A stretch of DNA of 64,000 nt from SIAJ01 sp963773845 (GCA_963773845.1 CAVZCU010000010.1:310001-374000), one strand, 5' to 3'. Shown: positions 36,156-46,412, numbered from the stretch's first letter. Numbers and translations are program-made. Notes: a model not told the origin generated them from the letters alone.

Positions 36156-36308
36156 ATCGAACTTGTTATTAGCTTGCGCCCTGCGCAACCTATCCCCGGA
36201 CGCAATTCTGCCGGCTCCGCCGCCGGCAACTTCTGTTCAATTCGTCACTTCCGTTGAATCGATTCGCTGCTCCCAATGTCATCTATCCCACTAACGAACA
36301 CTGCGCCG
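36156..36308 (-). other. Candidate attI region
   Basis: The 153 bases between the intI stop and the first cassette. The junction on the minus strand reads CTAATAACAAGTTCGATTGC, where GTTCGAT (36162-36156) is the R' that opens cassette 1; recombination would occur between G and TT. Upstream of it lie a small hairpin GTTGCCGGC/GCCGGC and two TTGAAC-type boxes that could be integrase-binding sites. No promoter for the array can be pinned down; read-through from intI is possible since both share a strand. Confidence 0.6.
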
Positions 36309-37296
36309 CTATTCCGCATCCAAGGGGCTCCGCACTCCCAGCCCGCCTTTGTTGAGCACATGCGTGTAGATCATCGTCGTGCTCACATCCTCGTGGCCCA
36401 ACAACTCCTGCACCGTTCGGATGTCATAGCCGCCTTCCACCAGATGCGTCGCAAAACTGTGACGAAACGAGTGGCTCGTCGCCCGCTTGCGGATGCCCGA
36501 CTGCCGGACCGCCAATGTGATCGCTCGCGACACTGCCGCCTCATGGGCGTGATGCCGGCGCTGCGCCCGATCGTGGATCCACGGACATCTTCGCCGATGG
36601 AAAGACATATTGCCAGCAGAATTCCGCCGCCGCGTTCGGCATTTTTCGGTCGAGCGCATCGGGCATGAAGACACGACCGAAGCCTGCCGCCAGGTCCTTC
36701 TCATGCAAGCGCTGCACACGTTCGATATGCACCGTCAAAGCGGGTCGAACGGATGCCGGCAACATCGTTCTTCGGTCCTTGTGGCCTTTCCCTTCGCGAA
36801 CGGTCACTTCGCCGCGCCCGAAGTCGACGTCCTTAATGCGCAGGCGCAGACATTCCAGCAAACGCAGGCCGCTCCCGTACATCAATTGGCCGATGAGCCG
36901 GTAGGTGCCTTCCAGTTTCGCAATCACCTGCCGGACTTCCTGCCGCGTCAAGACAACCGGCAGGCTCTTGGAACGCTTGGCGCGAACCACGCCCGCAATC
37001 AAACCGGGGTCGACTTGCAGCACACTCTTGTAGAGGAACAGCAGAGCGCTGAATGCTTGATTCTGCGTGCTGGCGCTGACCTGGCCTTCGACGGCAAGAT
37101 GCGTCAGAAACTGATTGATCTCGGCCGCGCCCATGTCGATCGGATGCCGCTTGTTGTGAAAGAGGATGTAGCGCTTGATCCAGTCGTGATAGGCATCTTC
37201 GGTGCGGATGGAGTAATGGAGCAGGCGACACATGTGCCGCACACGATCGAGCAGTTTCGGCGGTTGGGTCTGCGCGGCCGGAGTGGATGTGGACAT
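36309..37296 (-). CDS. intI: Integron integrase IntI (one frameshift)
   Basis: Tyrosine recombinase of about 329 residues that inserts and excises gene cassettes by attI x attC and attC x attC recombination. ATG 37296 gives MSTSTPAAQTQPPKLLDRV. The N-terminal core-binding domain includes RTEDAYHDWIKRYILFH. Catalytic residues: Arg145 in GSGLRLLE, Lys173 in GKGHKD, His276 and Arg279 in SHSFRHSFAT, His302 in LLGHEDVS, Tyr311 in TTMIYTHVL. The IntI-specific extra segment is present (residues of about 200-245: PDALDRKMPNAA, VDPRSGAQRRHH). The frame breaks near 36566, where one base is missing. Numbering matches IntI1 within one residue. The gene points towards the array, the reverse of class 1 integrons. 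Confidence 0.93.
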
Positions 37297-37495
37297 CGAT
37301 CGACGTCCGGGGCGAGATGTGTAATTATGATCACCAGGCGAGTGCGATGTCAACAAGAAAAAAGCCGCGTGCTCGTACGGGATCAGTTCGAGTCGGCGTT
37401 TTGTCCGCGTCGGGAGCGACGATCCACTCGCCTTTTTTGTCCCCCGTGCGCACCCTGTCTGGATCGGCTGGGCGCGCCGAAGCGAATGGTCGCCT

Positions 37496-37741
37496 TCACC
37501 GGCACGAAGACGCTACGAACTGTTGATCGACACTCGCGGCACCGGCCGACACTCCAACCGCTTGCTGCCACAGCGCTCGCAACAGCGCATGCGCGTTCGG
37601 CTCGATCAACGCGTCACCTTCGTGCTTGGGCGCCAATGCTTCGGCGAGCGCCGCTGCCATCAGCAGCCTTCGCGCGATCGCCAGGCGCTCGCTCGGAACC
37701 GGTTCGCCAACTGCCGAAGCGGACTCATGCGGCGTCTCCAT
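37496..37741 (-). CDS. Small hypothetical protein upstream of intI (uncertain)
   Basis: 81 residues from ATG 37741 (METPHESASAVGEPV, then ERLAIARRLLMAAALAEAL and NAHALLRALWQQAVG). The helix-like composition is plausible for a protein, and the frame is open further upstream from a TTG at 37789, but no good ribosome site is seen. The rest of 37297-37986 shows no feature I can support. A promoter for intI should lie between 37297 and 37495. Confidence 0.3.
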   Translation of the reverse strand: METPHESASAVGEPVPSERLAIARRLLMAAALAEALAPKHEGDALIEPNAHALLRALWQQAVGVSAGAASVDQQFVASSCR

Positions 37742-37986
37742 GAAGGTGGCGGGCGACCCTTCACCGTACGCGAGGTCGAGCCAGATCAAGAAATGCCATT
37801 GCGAGAATGTGGCCTCGAAAGCCCCAATGCCGAAGTTCCAATCACCTTACCCACAAACAACCCCTCAGTCGCTGAGCGGTTTAGTCCGACTTTGTTTTCT
37901 CAGCGATCAGTATTCGGAGTTTCGTGTAACCCAACTGGCAACGGCGGGTAATACTTGCATGCTGCGCCCGTTTCCAGGAGTCCGCC

Positions 37987-38718
37987 ATGCCACTTGCGAA
38001 GATCGCGACTGTTCTGTTCGTTTCCTTCCCGCTCGTGGCATTCGCAGCGCCGAAGCATGGCGAGTTTGCCTCGGAAGCGATCAAGGTGGCGAAGGTAACG
38101 CGCGAATATCGGCTCGTCGTGCCTGAGTCGGTCGATCTGGATAAGCCGGCTCCGCTCGTGGTTGCCTTTCACGGCATGCTCATCGACAGCAAGGACCTGA
38201 TGCCGAAATACACGGGCCTCAACGCGACCGCCGCCAAGCACAAGTTTCTGCTCGCCTATCCCAATGCCGTCGGTCGAGCGTGGGGTCTCGCGCCGAGAAG
38301 GTCCAGGCCGACCTGGAATTCTTGGACTGCGCTGTTGGCCAAGATTTCCGGCGAGTACAAGGTCGATGCCAATCGAGTCTACGTGCTCGGCATGTCCAAC
38401 GGTGGGTATTTCGCGCACCTGGTCGGCAAGGAGCGCTCGAAGATCATAGCGGCGGTCGCATCCCACTCGGGTCCGCTGGGCTTGCAGACATTGCTGGGGA
38501 TCAACGCCGACCGCAAGTTCCCCGTGCTGATTATTCACGGCGACCGGGATCGCCTTCTGCCGGTGGAATGGGCCCGAGAGAACCGCGACAAGTACAAGAA
38601 GGAAGGCCACGAAGTCAAATACGTGGAACTCAAGGGCGAGGGCCACGTGTGGGGCGCCAAGGAGGGGATCAACGAAACGATTTGGCAGTTCTTTGAGCAG
38701 CACCCCATGAAGAAATGA
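37987..38718 (+). CDS. Secreted esterase of the PHB-depolymerase/LpqC type
   Basis: 243 residues. Signal peptide MPLAKIATVLFVSFPLVAFA. The alpha/beta-hydrolase core has PAPLVVAFHGML (oxyanion region), the nucleophile elbow VLGMSNGGY (G-x-S-x-G), IIHGDRDRLLPV with the acid residue and the final His in GEGHVWGAK. The family cleaves short-chain esters or polyester oligomers in the periplasm. Between 38283 and 38335 the main frame reads an unlikely Arg-rich segment, while the neighbouring frame gives SRAEKVQADLEFLD; a missing G and an extra T about 55 bases apart explain this. The ORF stays open by luck. A candidate sigma-54 RNA gene follows. Confidence 0.8.
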   Translation: MPLAKIATVLFVSFPLVAFAAPKHGEFASEAIKVAKVTREYRLVVPESVDLDKPAPLVVAFHGMLIDSKDLMPKYTGLNATAAKHKFLLAYPNAVGRAWGLAPRRSRPTWNSWTALLAKISGEYKVDANRVYVLGMSNGGYFAHLVGKERSKIIAAVASHSGPLGLQTLLGINADRKFPVLIIHGDRDRLLPVEWARENRDKYKKEGHEVKYVELKGEGHVWGAKEGINETIWQFFEQHPMKK

Positions 38719-38880
38719 GCGCAGGTCCTGCAACCGGACGACCTCGCGATTCTCAGGCAACGATTGCTTACTGGCGATGCCCGCGATCTCGATTTATAAG
38801 TCAACCCAGTTTTAGAGACAAATCGTAAGTTATTTGTCTCCAATATCTTAAACGTGCAGTTGGTTTGTATTTCGCCGCGC

Positions 38881-38897
38881 CTGGCACGCGGGCTGCT
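38881..38897 (+). promoter_or_regulatory. Sigma-54 (RpoN) promoter candidate
   Basis: CTGGCACGCGGGCTGCT has GG (38883-38884) and GC (38895-38896) ten bases apart and matches the consensus YTGGCACGrNNNTTGCW at nearly all fixed positions (CTGC in place of TTGC). It is intergenic and not followed by a plus-strand gene. The predicted transcription start is about 38908. Confidence 0.6.
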
Positions 38898-38907
38898 TTA
38901 GTGGCAG

Positions 38908-39046
38908 TCGACGAAGGTCGACATCGAAATCGCGAGGGGCGTTGTTGGGAGAGGCTTCGCCACGAGCAAATTCGGTTCACCTGACTTGGAGACCACCCGG
39001 GACCAATGGCTGAGGGAGAGGCAGCCAAAGGGCCGGGTGGTTTTTT
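38908..39046 (+). ncRNA. Candidate small RNA driven by sigma-54
   Basis: The 139 bases from the predicted start of the sigma-54 promoter to an intrinsic terminator hold no ORF with a ribosome site. The 5' part has a short hairpin with GTCGAC arms. The 3' end is a nested hairpin with a T-run. I know no match for it. An alternative is that the promoter is spurious and the terminator serves the esterase gene 270 bases upstream. Confidence 0.4.
38992..39046 (+). terminator. Rho-independent terminator (also palindromic for the opposite gene)
   Basis: ACCACCCGG (38992-39000) pairs with CCGGGTGGT (39033-39041), with an inner GGCTG/CAGCC helix, followed by TTTTTT to 39046. It overlaps the stop codon of the kinase gene on the minus strand. 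Confidence 0.75.
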
Positions 39047-40263
39047 AATGCCCCCGACGGATGTCCGACTGAGGAAAGCGAATCTCGATTCGGAAGATCT
39101 TTTTGATCCGGCAGTAGATTTGCCCAGTCGCCAGATCGACGCGCTCCGGGACGTCCATGCGATGAACGTCCACCGTGGCGTGGAAGCCGCGCTCGGACAA
39201 AACATCGATCAGCATCTTGAGTCGAATCGGATCGTCGAGCAGTTCCAGTTCGCTGTTGATTCGTGCATGACCGGAAATCGCGTGGGCCCGCACGATCGGG
39301 ATCATTTTTTCCTCGACCAGCTTTACTACTTTTTCGAACTGCGGCCGAAGCTCTGGATCGTCGGCATAGCCTTCGAGGCGTTCAACCAGTTCTTGGCGGG
39401 CATGCCGAGCCAACTCGGCGGCCACCGGGATGTGGTGAATGAGGTCGAAAACCTCGCTGCTCAGTTCGAGCGAACTCTGATAGGAGAATTCGCGCAGAAT
39501 GTTCTGCTGCACCTCGGGCAGATCGCCTTCGGCGTCGATGAAATGGAAGTGGAAGATTCTCTTTAGTGATTGCAGAGCTTCGAAGGTCGTTTCCTTGAAG
39601 GTCAAATAGCGGTCGCGGCAGCGCTCCGGCTCCATGTCGGTGAAGCGCTCTTCCAGGATCACGCCTTTGCCGGAGGCGCGAACCTGCTGATTGTGTTCGG
39701 CGATCTCGCGGCCGCGCTTGAGTTGACGCTGGACGCTCACTTCCTCGCTGACGAATAGGAGTGCAATCCGAAACATCGGCTTGCGAAAGTGCTTGGCCAA
39801 TGGCGTATTGCGGAACTGCTTATGAAGCCCGATTAGGGCCTGATAAAAGAGATTCAAACACTCCGCCTGGACCATGGTCCGCGGAAAACCGTCAACGATG
39901 ACTCCATCGTGATACTTCGGCTCGAGCAACTCTTCGAACAGAAGGCTGATCACCTCGCGGTCGCCGACCATCTGGCCGGCATTCTTGATCGCGATGGCTT
40001 GCGGGCTGGTCAGCAAACTGCTGATGACGATCGGCGGAGCGGTGATGCCGCGTGCCTGGGCGATGAACGGGCTGTTCGTTCCTTTACCGGCCCCCGGTGG
40101 CGCCGCCCAGCCAGATAAACTCGCGCGGGAAGCGGAGATTCTCGCGGCCGTATTTTTCGACGAGGTCCGCCCAGACGGCGTTGAAAATCAGGTTGGCGTC
40201 CTTGATCTCCAAATCGCGCCGCCGATCGCGGTCGCCGGGTGCGGGGACGGAGGGGACGGCCAT
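39045..40263 (-). CDS. Adenylate kinase-like nucleotide kinase, long form (one frameshift)
   Basis: About 406 residues from ATG 40263 (GGAG upstream). After an N-terminal extension of about 50 residues comes FIWLGGAPGAGKGTNSPFI, the Walker A loop of NMP kinases; the frame breaks inside it near 40096, where one extra A separates GGA from PGAGKGT. Then GVIVDGFPRTMVQAE (the DGFPRT motif of adenylate kinase) and a region with RQLKRGREIAEHN in the lid position. The last 150 residues (HHIPVAAELARHARQELVE to the C-terminus with HATVDVHRMDVPERV) are extra and form a separate, unknown domain. Twice the usual length of Adk, so the substrate may differ. Confidence 0.75.
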
Positions 40264-40378
40264 AGGCGGCTCCACTGCATGGTTGGGCAACGACACAGAC
40301 TCTTGTTTTGTAGGGTGAGCACCGTCTTTGCGGAAGACAGGATTGGTGATTGGCACCGGTGTTGTCCGCCACCAGCGC

Positions 40379-41863
40379 CTAATCCTCGACCAAATAGTCA
40401 AGCGCATGCGGAGCCCCTTTTTCAATCGCCGTCCGTGCCCACGATTCCTTCGCATGCGCCAAGCAATCAAGAATGGCCCGACCCCGCACGACTTGCAGTC
40501 GATGTTTCATCAATGCCAAGGCTGTCTGGGTCTTGGGGCTGATCGCCAAAAGCGTTCGTGCTGCCTCCTCGAATTGCGGCGGTCCGATCCCGCGGGCCGC
40601 CTCGTCGCTCAATGCCAGATAATCGCGGCACAACTTCTCCGTCCCGGCCCCCGGCAGCCTTTGAAGTGCAGGGAAGACGACCATCTTGACCCGGAAGTCC
40701 GTCCACGAGCGCGGGGTCTTGTACATCGGGTTCGCGACCTTCTCCAACGCGGGGTCGTCGCGCCAAAGAACGAACCGCGCCACATCGACCGCCCGCGGCG
40801 CCTTCAGCAGAATCAGGGATCGCATCGCCATCGCCCCGTCGAAGCCGTGGTACATCCAGTCCTTGTGCAGGCTGCGCTTGCGGACTCGATTTTCGAGAGC
40901 GGCGGCTACTTTGGAGGTTGCTTTGTATTCCAGCAGTTTCTCCGCCGCGTGCGCACGCTCGCGGATGCGCTTTCCCGAGGATTCGCGATCGCGTGCCGAC
41001 TCGGCGATCCGATCCCAGTCATCGGCTCTGTTCAGGACATCGATCCAGTATGACGGGGATTCTGGGACTTCGGGCCTCGGACTCCAATCCTCGGAGAGCT
41101 TGGCCCCTGCTGGCTTCAACGACAGCTTCTGAAGCTTTCGCCCCAGTGCAACCGCCACACCTCGCGGGTCATCGACGATCACGCCATCGCCGGGCTTCTG
41201 GAGCATCGCCTTGATCGCGTCCGGAAAGACCTCGCCGTGGTCGAGATACAGTCCGCCCTTGTATCGGCGTGCCTTGTATCGGGGGTCCTTGAGAATAACG
41301 CCGCCGTTGTCGGTATTGCAGTAGCCGACCTGGTCCCACATATCCATGCGCGTCAACAAGTCGGCGATTGCCTTGTCGAGCTTGGGCCGCTTGATGTCGA
41401 GGTGCATTAGCCCGGCATATTTGCGGTGCAGGTCCAGTACTTCCACCAGCGTCGGAATCCGAGCCCGATCGCCAAAGCGTCCGGGATTTCGGAAGTGGAA
41501 GCGTTGGAGCTGCTCCCACGTGTAATCGCTCACATCGCCGTAGCCATCCAGGATCCGATCGAGCATGTCATCGTGAAAAACAACGAGCACGCCATCTTTG
41601 GTCTGCCGAATGTCGAACTCGTTGCCGTCACCGCCCAACTCGAACGTCGCGCGAAAGGCTTCCAGGGTATTCTCATGTGCATGCTCGGAGGAGCCGCGGT
41701 GGCAGATGATATCGATCCCCTTGCGGCGTTCGGCGACCCGTTCATGACGGGCCTTCGCCTGAGCGGGAGTCTCCGCCGGAACCGCGGGTGCATCGGCCGC
41801 AAACGCCGGCGACACGACCACAATCAAAGACAGCGCGACGACGGAACGGCAGAGAATTGTCAT
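40379..41863 (-). CDS. Secreted glycerophosphodiester phosphodiesterase family protein
   Basis: 494 residues from ATG 41863 (MTILCRSVVALSLIVVVSPAFA signal peptide). The GDPD domain has ICHRGSSEHAHENTLEAF (first His-Arg and Glu-Asn-Thr), NEFDIRQTKDGVLVVFHDD (metal-binding Glu-x-Asp and second His) and HLDIKRP. It would hydrolyse glycerophosphodiesters to glycerol-3-phosphate and an alcohol outside the cytoplasm. The C-terminal 200 residues are helical repeats (AAEKLLEYKATSKVAAALE, CRDYLALSDEAARG), HEAT-like, of unknown purpose. It diverges from the haem protein at 41935 with 71 bases between starts. No frameshift. Confidence 0.85.
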   Translation of the reverse strand: MTILCRSVVALSLIVVVSPAFAADAPAVPAETPAQAKARHERVAERRKGIDIICHRGSSEHAHENTLEAFRATFELGGDGNEFDIRQTKDGVLVVFHDDMLDRILDGYGDVSDYTWEQLQRFHFRNPGRFGDRARIPTLVEVLDLHRKYAGLMHLDIKRPKLDKAIADLLTRMDMWDQVGYCNTDNGGVILKDPRYKARRYKGGLYLDHGEVFPDAIKAMLQKPGDGVIVDDPRGVAVALGRKLQKLSLKPAGAKLSEDWSPRPEVPESPSYWIDVLNRADDWDRIAESARDRESSGKRIRERAHAAEKLLEYKATSKVAAALENRVRKRSLHKDWMYHGFDGAMAMRSLILLKAPRAVDVARFVLWRDDPALEKVANPMYKTPRSWTDFRVKMVVFPALQRLPGAGTEKLCRDYLALSDEAARGIGPPQFEEAARTLLAISPKTQTALALMKHRLQVVRGRAILDCLAHAKESWARTAIEKGAPHALDYLVED

Positions 41864-41934
41864 GTGTTCAGCATACCCTCCTCGCCGGTGCTCGTCTGGA
41901 TTGCATAACAACTCGGACTGCCTGGAGTTTGCCA

Positions 41935-44900
41935 ATGAATGGTTCGGCCGTCTTATTCTACGTGTTGACCGCCTTCGTCGTGCCGGCAGCCGATCCGCCC
42001 TCAGGACGACTCGACCTCGACGTCGAAGACGTTCAACCCGGCCTCGTAGCCGAGTATCGATCGATCGCCGACTCCAAGGCGTCGGTCACACGCATTGAGC
42101 CGAAGCCGGCGTTCACCTTGGGGCGATCCAGTCCTCATCCGCGGATTCCGCCGGGACCATTCGAAGTGATTTGGAAGGGAGTAATCTCGATCCGCGACCC
42201 CGGGCCGATTCGGTTTTCGGCGATTGCGGGCGGCGAAGTGACCGTACGAATCGACGGACGGGTCGTATTGGAAGAACGGGGCGAAACGGACACGAGCCGA
42301 ATCGCGGCAAAGAGTGGCCATACCTGGGCCCTCGGCTACTACCGTCTCGAAATCCGCTTCCGCTCGTTGGCCAATGTGCCCGCACGAATGCAGCTCTGGT
42401 GGGAATCGCCCGCATTCGCGGCGGAACCGGTGCCGGCCTGGCGGCTCGGGCACGTGGTGTCCGAGATGTCGCCGGCCGCGAAGCAAGATCAAACGGCCGC
42501 ACTTGGCCGTCGCGCCGCGGGCCGATACGGATGCACTCGCTGTCATGCGAGCGCAATGCCGGCGAGCGACGATCCTCCGCCGGGACCGTCGCTCGCGGAC
42601 GCCGGCAAACGCCTGGGCCGCACATGGATCATGAACTGGCTTGCCGATCCGGCGAAGATGCGCCGCGATGCCCGCATGCCGGCGCTGTTTTCAGCGGATC
42701 GCGCTGGATTCATCGAGCGCTGGATTGTGGCCGACTACTTGAGTGGGTCGCGCGATAAGCACGAAGCGGAGCGAATGCCCGGCGACCATCGACTTGGTCG
42801 TCAGAAGTTCCTCGGGCTGGGCTGCCATGCATGTCACTTTGTGCCCGACGTCGATCGCTCGGAACAAAAGGACCTGAATCGCACGCCGCTCACCGGGCTC
42901 GCCGATCGATTCTCGGCCGCGGACCTCACGGCGTTTCTGGGCAATCCGCACGGCCGCTATCCCGATGGTCGAATGCCGCGGCTGCCGGTCTCGAATGAAC
43001 AGGCGCGCGACATCGTCGCGTATCTCTTGCTCTGGTCGAAGCCGTCGCAATTGCCGGCCACCGAGCCGCCGAGTGCCAAGGAAATTCAGGATACTGTTCG
43101 CCGGCTCGGCGTTCGCGATGCGCGAACCGCCGCCGCGAACCTCATTCATGCCAAGGGCTGTTCCTCTTGTCACTCCGGTCTCGGCGATACGCTCCCGCAG
43201 GATGTGCCGATTCAGAGAGTCGAAAACAGCGGCTGCCTGGGCGACCAATCCGGGCCGCGGTTTGCGTACGACGCGAGCGTTCGCCAATCACTGGCCGCCT
43301 ATCTTGCTGTCGCCAAATTGGAGAAGTACCCGTCGCTGTTCGCGGCCCGGCAACGGCGACTCGTGCGTGCCGGATGCATGCAATGCCACCAGCGCGACAG
43401 CGATCGGCTGGCTCCCATCGAGGAAGCTGGCAGCAAGCTGGGCGGAGCGTTCTTGGAAGAATTGCCATTCCTGCGCACACCGCGGCTGACTCACGTCCAT
43501 CAGCGACTCATGCGTGGCTATATCGCGACGACGGTCCGCGAAGGCTCGCCGGGAACACGGGGGCCACGATTCAGCTATCGCATGCCGGCTTTCGGAGCGA
43601 ATGCGAACGAGTTGGTTCAAGCGCTTGCCGAAGGAGAGGGCGAGTTGATCACTGAACCCGATCCCCCGAAGTCCGCAATCGACGATCCGACGCTCGGCAC
43701 GCTGCATGGTTCGCGACTCGCGGGCTTTCAAGGCTACGGCTGCGTGTCATGCCATATTTGGAATGGCCGGCAACTCGCGCCGACGGATCCCATCGCCACC
43801 GGGCCCGATTTGACGCGAACCGACGGCCGCCTCCGCCGCGATTGGTTCGATCGATACCTCGAAGATCCGCTCCGCCATTCGCCCGGCACACCGATGCCTT
43901 CGGTCTTTCCGCACGGCAAGCCGGCGACATTGACCGCAGTGCTCGGGGGCGACGCGGCGAAGCAAAAGAACGCTCTTTGGGCGTATTTCGCGCTCGGCAA
44001 GGGGGCGCCCAGTCCAAAGCCACCCCCACCGGTGCAAGTCGCGGCGCCGGAGCCGAATGAACCGGTCCTCGTTGCTCAGATTCCGATTCGCTTCACGGAT
44101 GGTCGCGTCATCGAGAGCATTTGTCTCCTGAACGCCACGCACGATCTGCTCGTTTACGATCTGGCGACCGGCAATCCGCACAGCGTTCTGACGGGCGGGC
44201 AGATCCTCCGCAATGTCCAGGGACGAATCCGGCAATTCATCGCGGCAGGCGATGAGTCGAAGCTGGCCGGGATTACGCCAATTCAACTGATCGGCGGTGA
44301 TAAGCCGGAATTGCCGAGCGAGCGCATCTTCCTCGGCTACGATCGCCTTGCCGATGCTGTGCGCATGCGCTGGCAAGTGCGATTTCCCGTCCGCGAGATT
44401 GAGCGTTGACGACACGATTGAGTTTGCCAAAGCCAATCGCGGTGTGCGACGCGATCTGCGAATCACCGGTGTCCCGCGAGGACGCGAGGTCGAGTTTCAG
44501 GGCAAGCTACGCGCCGGCGGGAAAACTCCAGCCAAATCAAGCCGGCGTTATCGAAGCGAAGGCGATGTTCAACCTTCCGCGGGCTGCAATGCCGCCGAAA
44601 TGGGACCTGACATCATCGAGGCAACCCGACGATCCCGGCGGCTCGCTGGAACGGCCCGGCTACAAGGCCATCGCCTATCCGCGGCCGAAAACCGTCTCCG
44701 GCGAAGATCGCATCATGCCGAGCGCCGTCGCGGTGCGGCCGAAGGATGGCCAAGTGTTCGTTGCGTCGATGAAGACCGGCGAATTGTTCGCGCTTCGTGA
44801 TCCGACTGGCGACGGCAAATCGGCCCGCTTCGAAAACTACTGCGCATGGTCTCTATCAAGACGCCCTGTCGATGCTCGCTGAGGACGACGGCCTTTATGT

Positions 44901-45978
44901 GCTCCACCGTCGGAATTTGACCAAGATTATCGAGAAGGATGGCGTCGCCGTTCGATTCGAACGAGTCGCCGCGTTGTCCCAGGGCATCGCCGACACATAC
45001 GACATGGCCTACGGACTTGTTCGCGACAAGCGGGGTCGATTCGTCTTCGGCTATGCGCCCTACGGCGACCGGAAAATTCCGGGTGCTGGCGCCGCCCTTC
45101 GCTTGACGCCGGGCAAGCCGCCCGAGGCGTTCGCGTTTGGCATGCGCAATCCGCTCGGCTGGTGCGCAGGCCCTGAGGGCGAGGTTTTCTTCACCGACAA
45201 CCAAGGCGACTGGGTCGCGACCAACAAGCTCTGCCACATCGTCGACGGACACTACTACGGCTGGCCAGCTCAGAAAGAGCACATCAGCAAGCCGGCCGGC
45301 AAGACGACCATCTGGGTGCCGTACGGCTGGGCCCATTCGATCAACGGAGTTGCATACGACAATACCGGCGGCAAGTTCGGACCATTCGCCGGTCAGTTCT
45401 TCCTGGCCGAGTTGATGTTCGGCGGAGCGATCATTCGAGCCAACGTCGAAAAGGTGAACGGCGTGTATCAGGGCGCGTGCTTCCCGTTCTGGGGCACGGG
45501 CCTGCTCGGTCCGCTAACGCTCGCGTTCGATCCCCGTGGCAAGCTGTACGTCGGCAGCATCACCGAGCCGGGCTGGATGGCCCAGCCCGATCGCGGAGCG
45601 CTCTTCCGCATCGACTACACGGGCCAAGTTCCGTTTGAAATGCAATCGATTCGCGTCCGCCCGCATGGCTTCCGCATCGTGTTCACGTCGCCGGTCGATC
45701 GCCAGACGGCCGAGAAGATCGATTCCTATCGACTGGAGCACTACCGCTACGAATACACGGGCGCTTATGGCTCCCCGGAGTTGGATCGAACGGCAGTGAA
45801 GGTGGAGCGAGTAGTCGTATCGAATGACGCCCGGAGCGTGGAATTAACGACCGCTCCGCTGTTCAAGAATCGGGTCTACATGATCACTGCCAACGGTGTG
45901 CACTCAAAGAGCGGAGAAAAGCTCGTGCACTCGACCGGGGCGTATACGTTGAACGAAGTGCCCGGGAAAGCTGAATAG
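41935..45978 (+). CDS. PA14 / pentahaem cytochrome c / sorbosone-dehydrogenase-like protein (three frameshifts)
   Basis: About 1347 residues after correction. ATG 41935 has GGAG upstream; signal peptide up to about residue 20. Residues of about 30-165 resemble a PA14 carbohydrate-binding domain (PFEVIWKGVISIRDPGPI, then a LEIRFRSL strand). Five CxxCH haem sites follow: CTRCH, CHACH, CSSCH, CMQCH, CVSCH. The C-terminal part (from about residue 860) is a beta-propeller of the PVC membrane-bound-dehydrogenase type (AVAVRPKDGQVFVASM, FGMRNPLGWCAGPEGEVFF). Frame breaks: near 44387 (extra C), 44527 (extra A), 44847 (extra T). Probably oxidises a sugar or alcohol outside the cell and passes electrons through the haems. 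Such proteins are typical of planctomycete sugar catabolism. Confidence 0.85.
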
Positions 45979-46001
45979 GTTCTGCTCGAAACGGTTGATC
46001 G

Positions 46002-46412
46002 TTAGTCGATGCGGGGCGGATATACACCTTCACGAATGAGTTCGGCACGCTGCATAATTCGGCGCTCCGCGTTTATCCGAAGAACCGCGATGGTCGCACG
46101 TCCGACTGGAGTTCGTCCAATCAAAACCGGACCGTCCCATCGAAAGTGGCGGCTCCATTTCTGGCGTCGCGGGTGAAACAGCCACGTTCGCCGGCGAGTC
46201 TTCGGGTCAATGCCTGCGAGATTCGGTCCTTTGTGGTGGTTGTCAAAGAAGCAGGCCCACGCGAGATTGCTCGCGACACTTTTTCCTCCATGCTGCTCGG
46301 CAATGATGTGGTCGAATTCGAAAGGTGCGGACGAATACCGCCTCGGAAGAAGACAGTACTCGCAGCAATCGTGCGCTCGCTCCCGAATCAGTGTTTGTAA
46401 CCTGGCATCCAT
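46002..46412 (-). CDS. HNH endonuclease
   Basis: 136 residues. The HNH/zinc motif: CCEYCLLP (Cys pair), FEFDHIIAEQHGG (the His of DH), NLAWACFFDNHHKG (Asn and second His). These small HNH proteins are common in planctomycetes and cyanobacteria and probably nick or cut DNA; the biological role is unknown. ATG 46412 is three bases after the stop of the upstream small gene, so the two form an operon. No methylase or toxin is linked. Confidence 0.85.
   Translation of the reverse strand: MDARLQTLIRERAHDCCEYCLLPRRYSSAPFEFDHIIAEQHGGKSVASNLAWACFFDNHHKGPNLAGIDPKTRRRTWLFHPRRQKWSRHFRWDGPVLIGRTPVGRATIAVLRINAERRIMQRAELIREGVYPPRID

Noticed and set aside
36610..37743. 377-residue plus-strand ORF over intI
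   Set aside because: It is antisense to an integrase with a complete set of catalytic residues.
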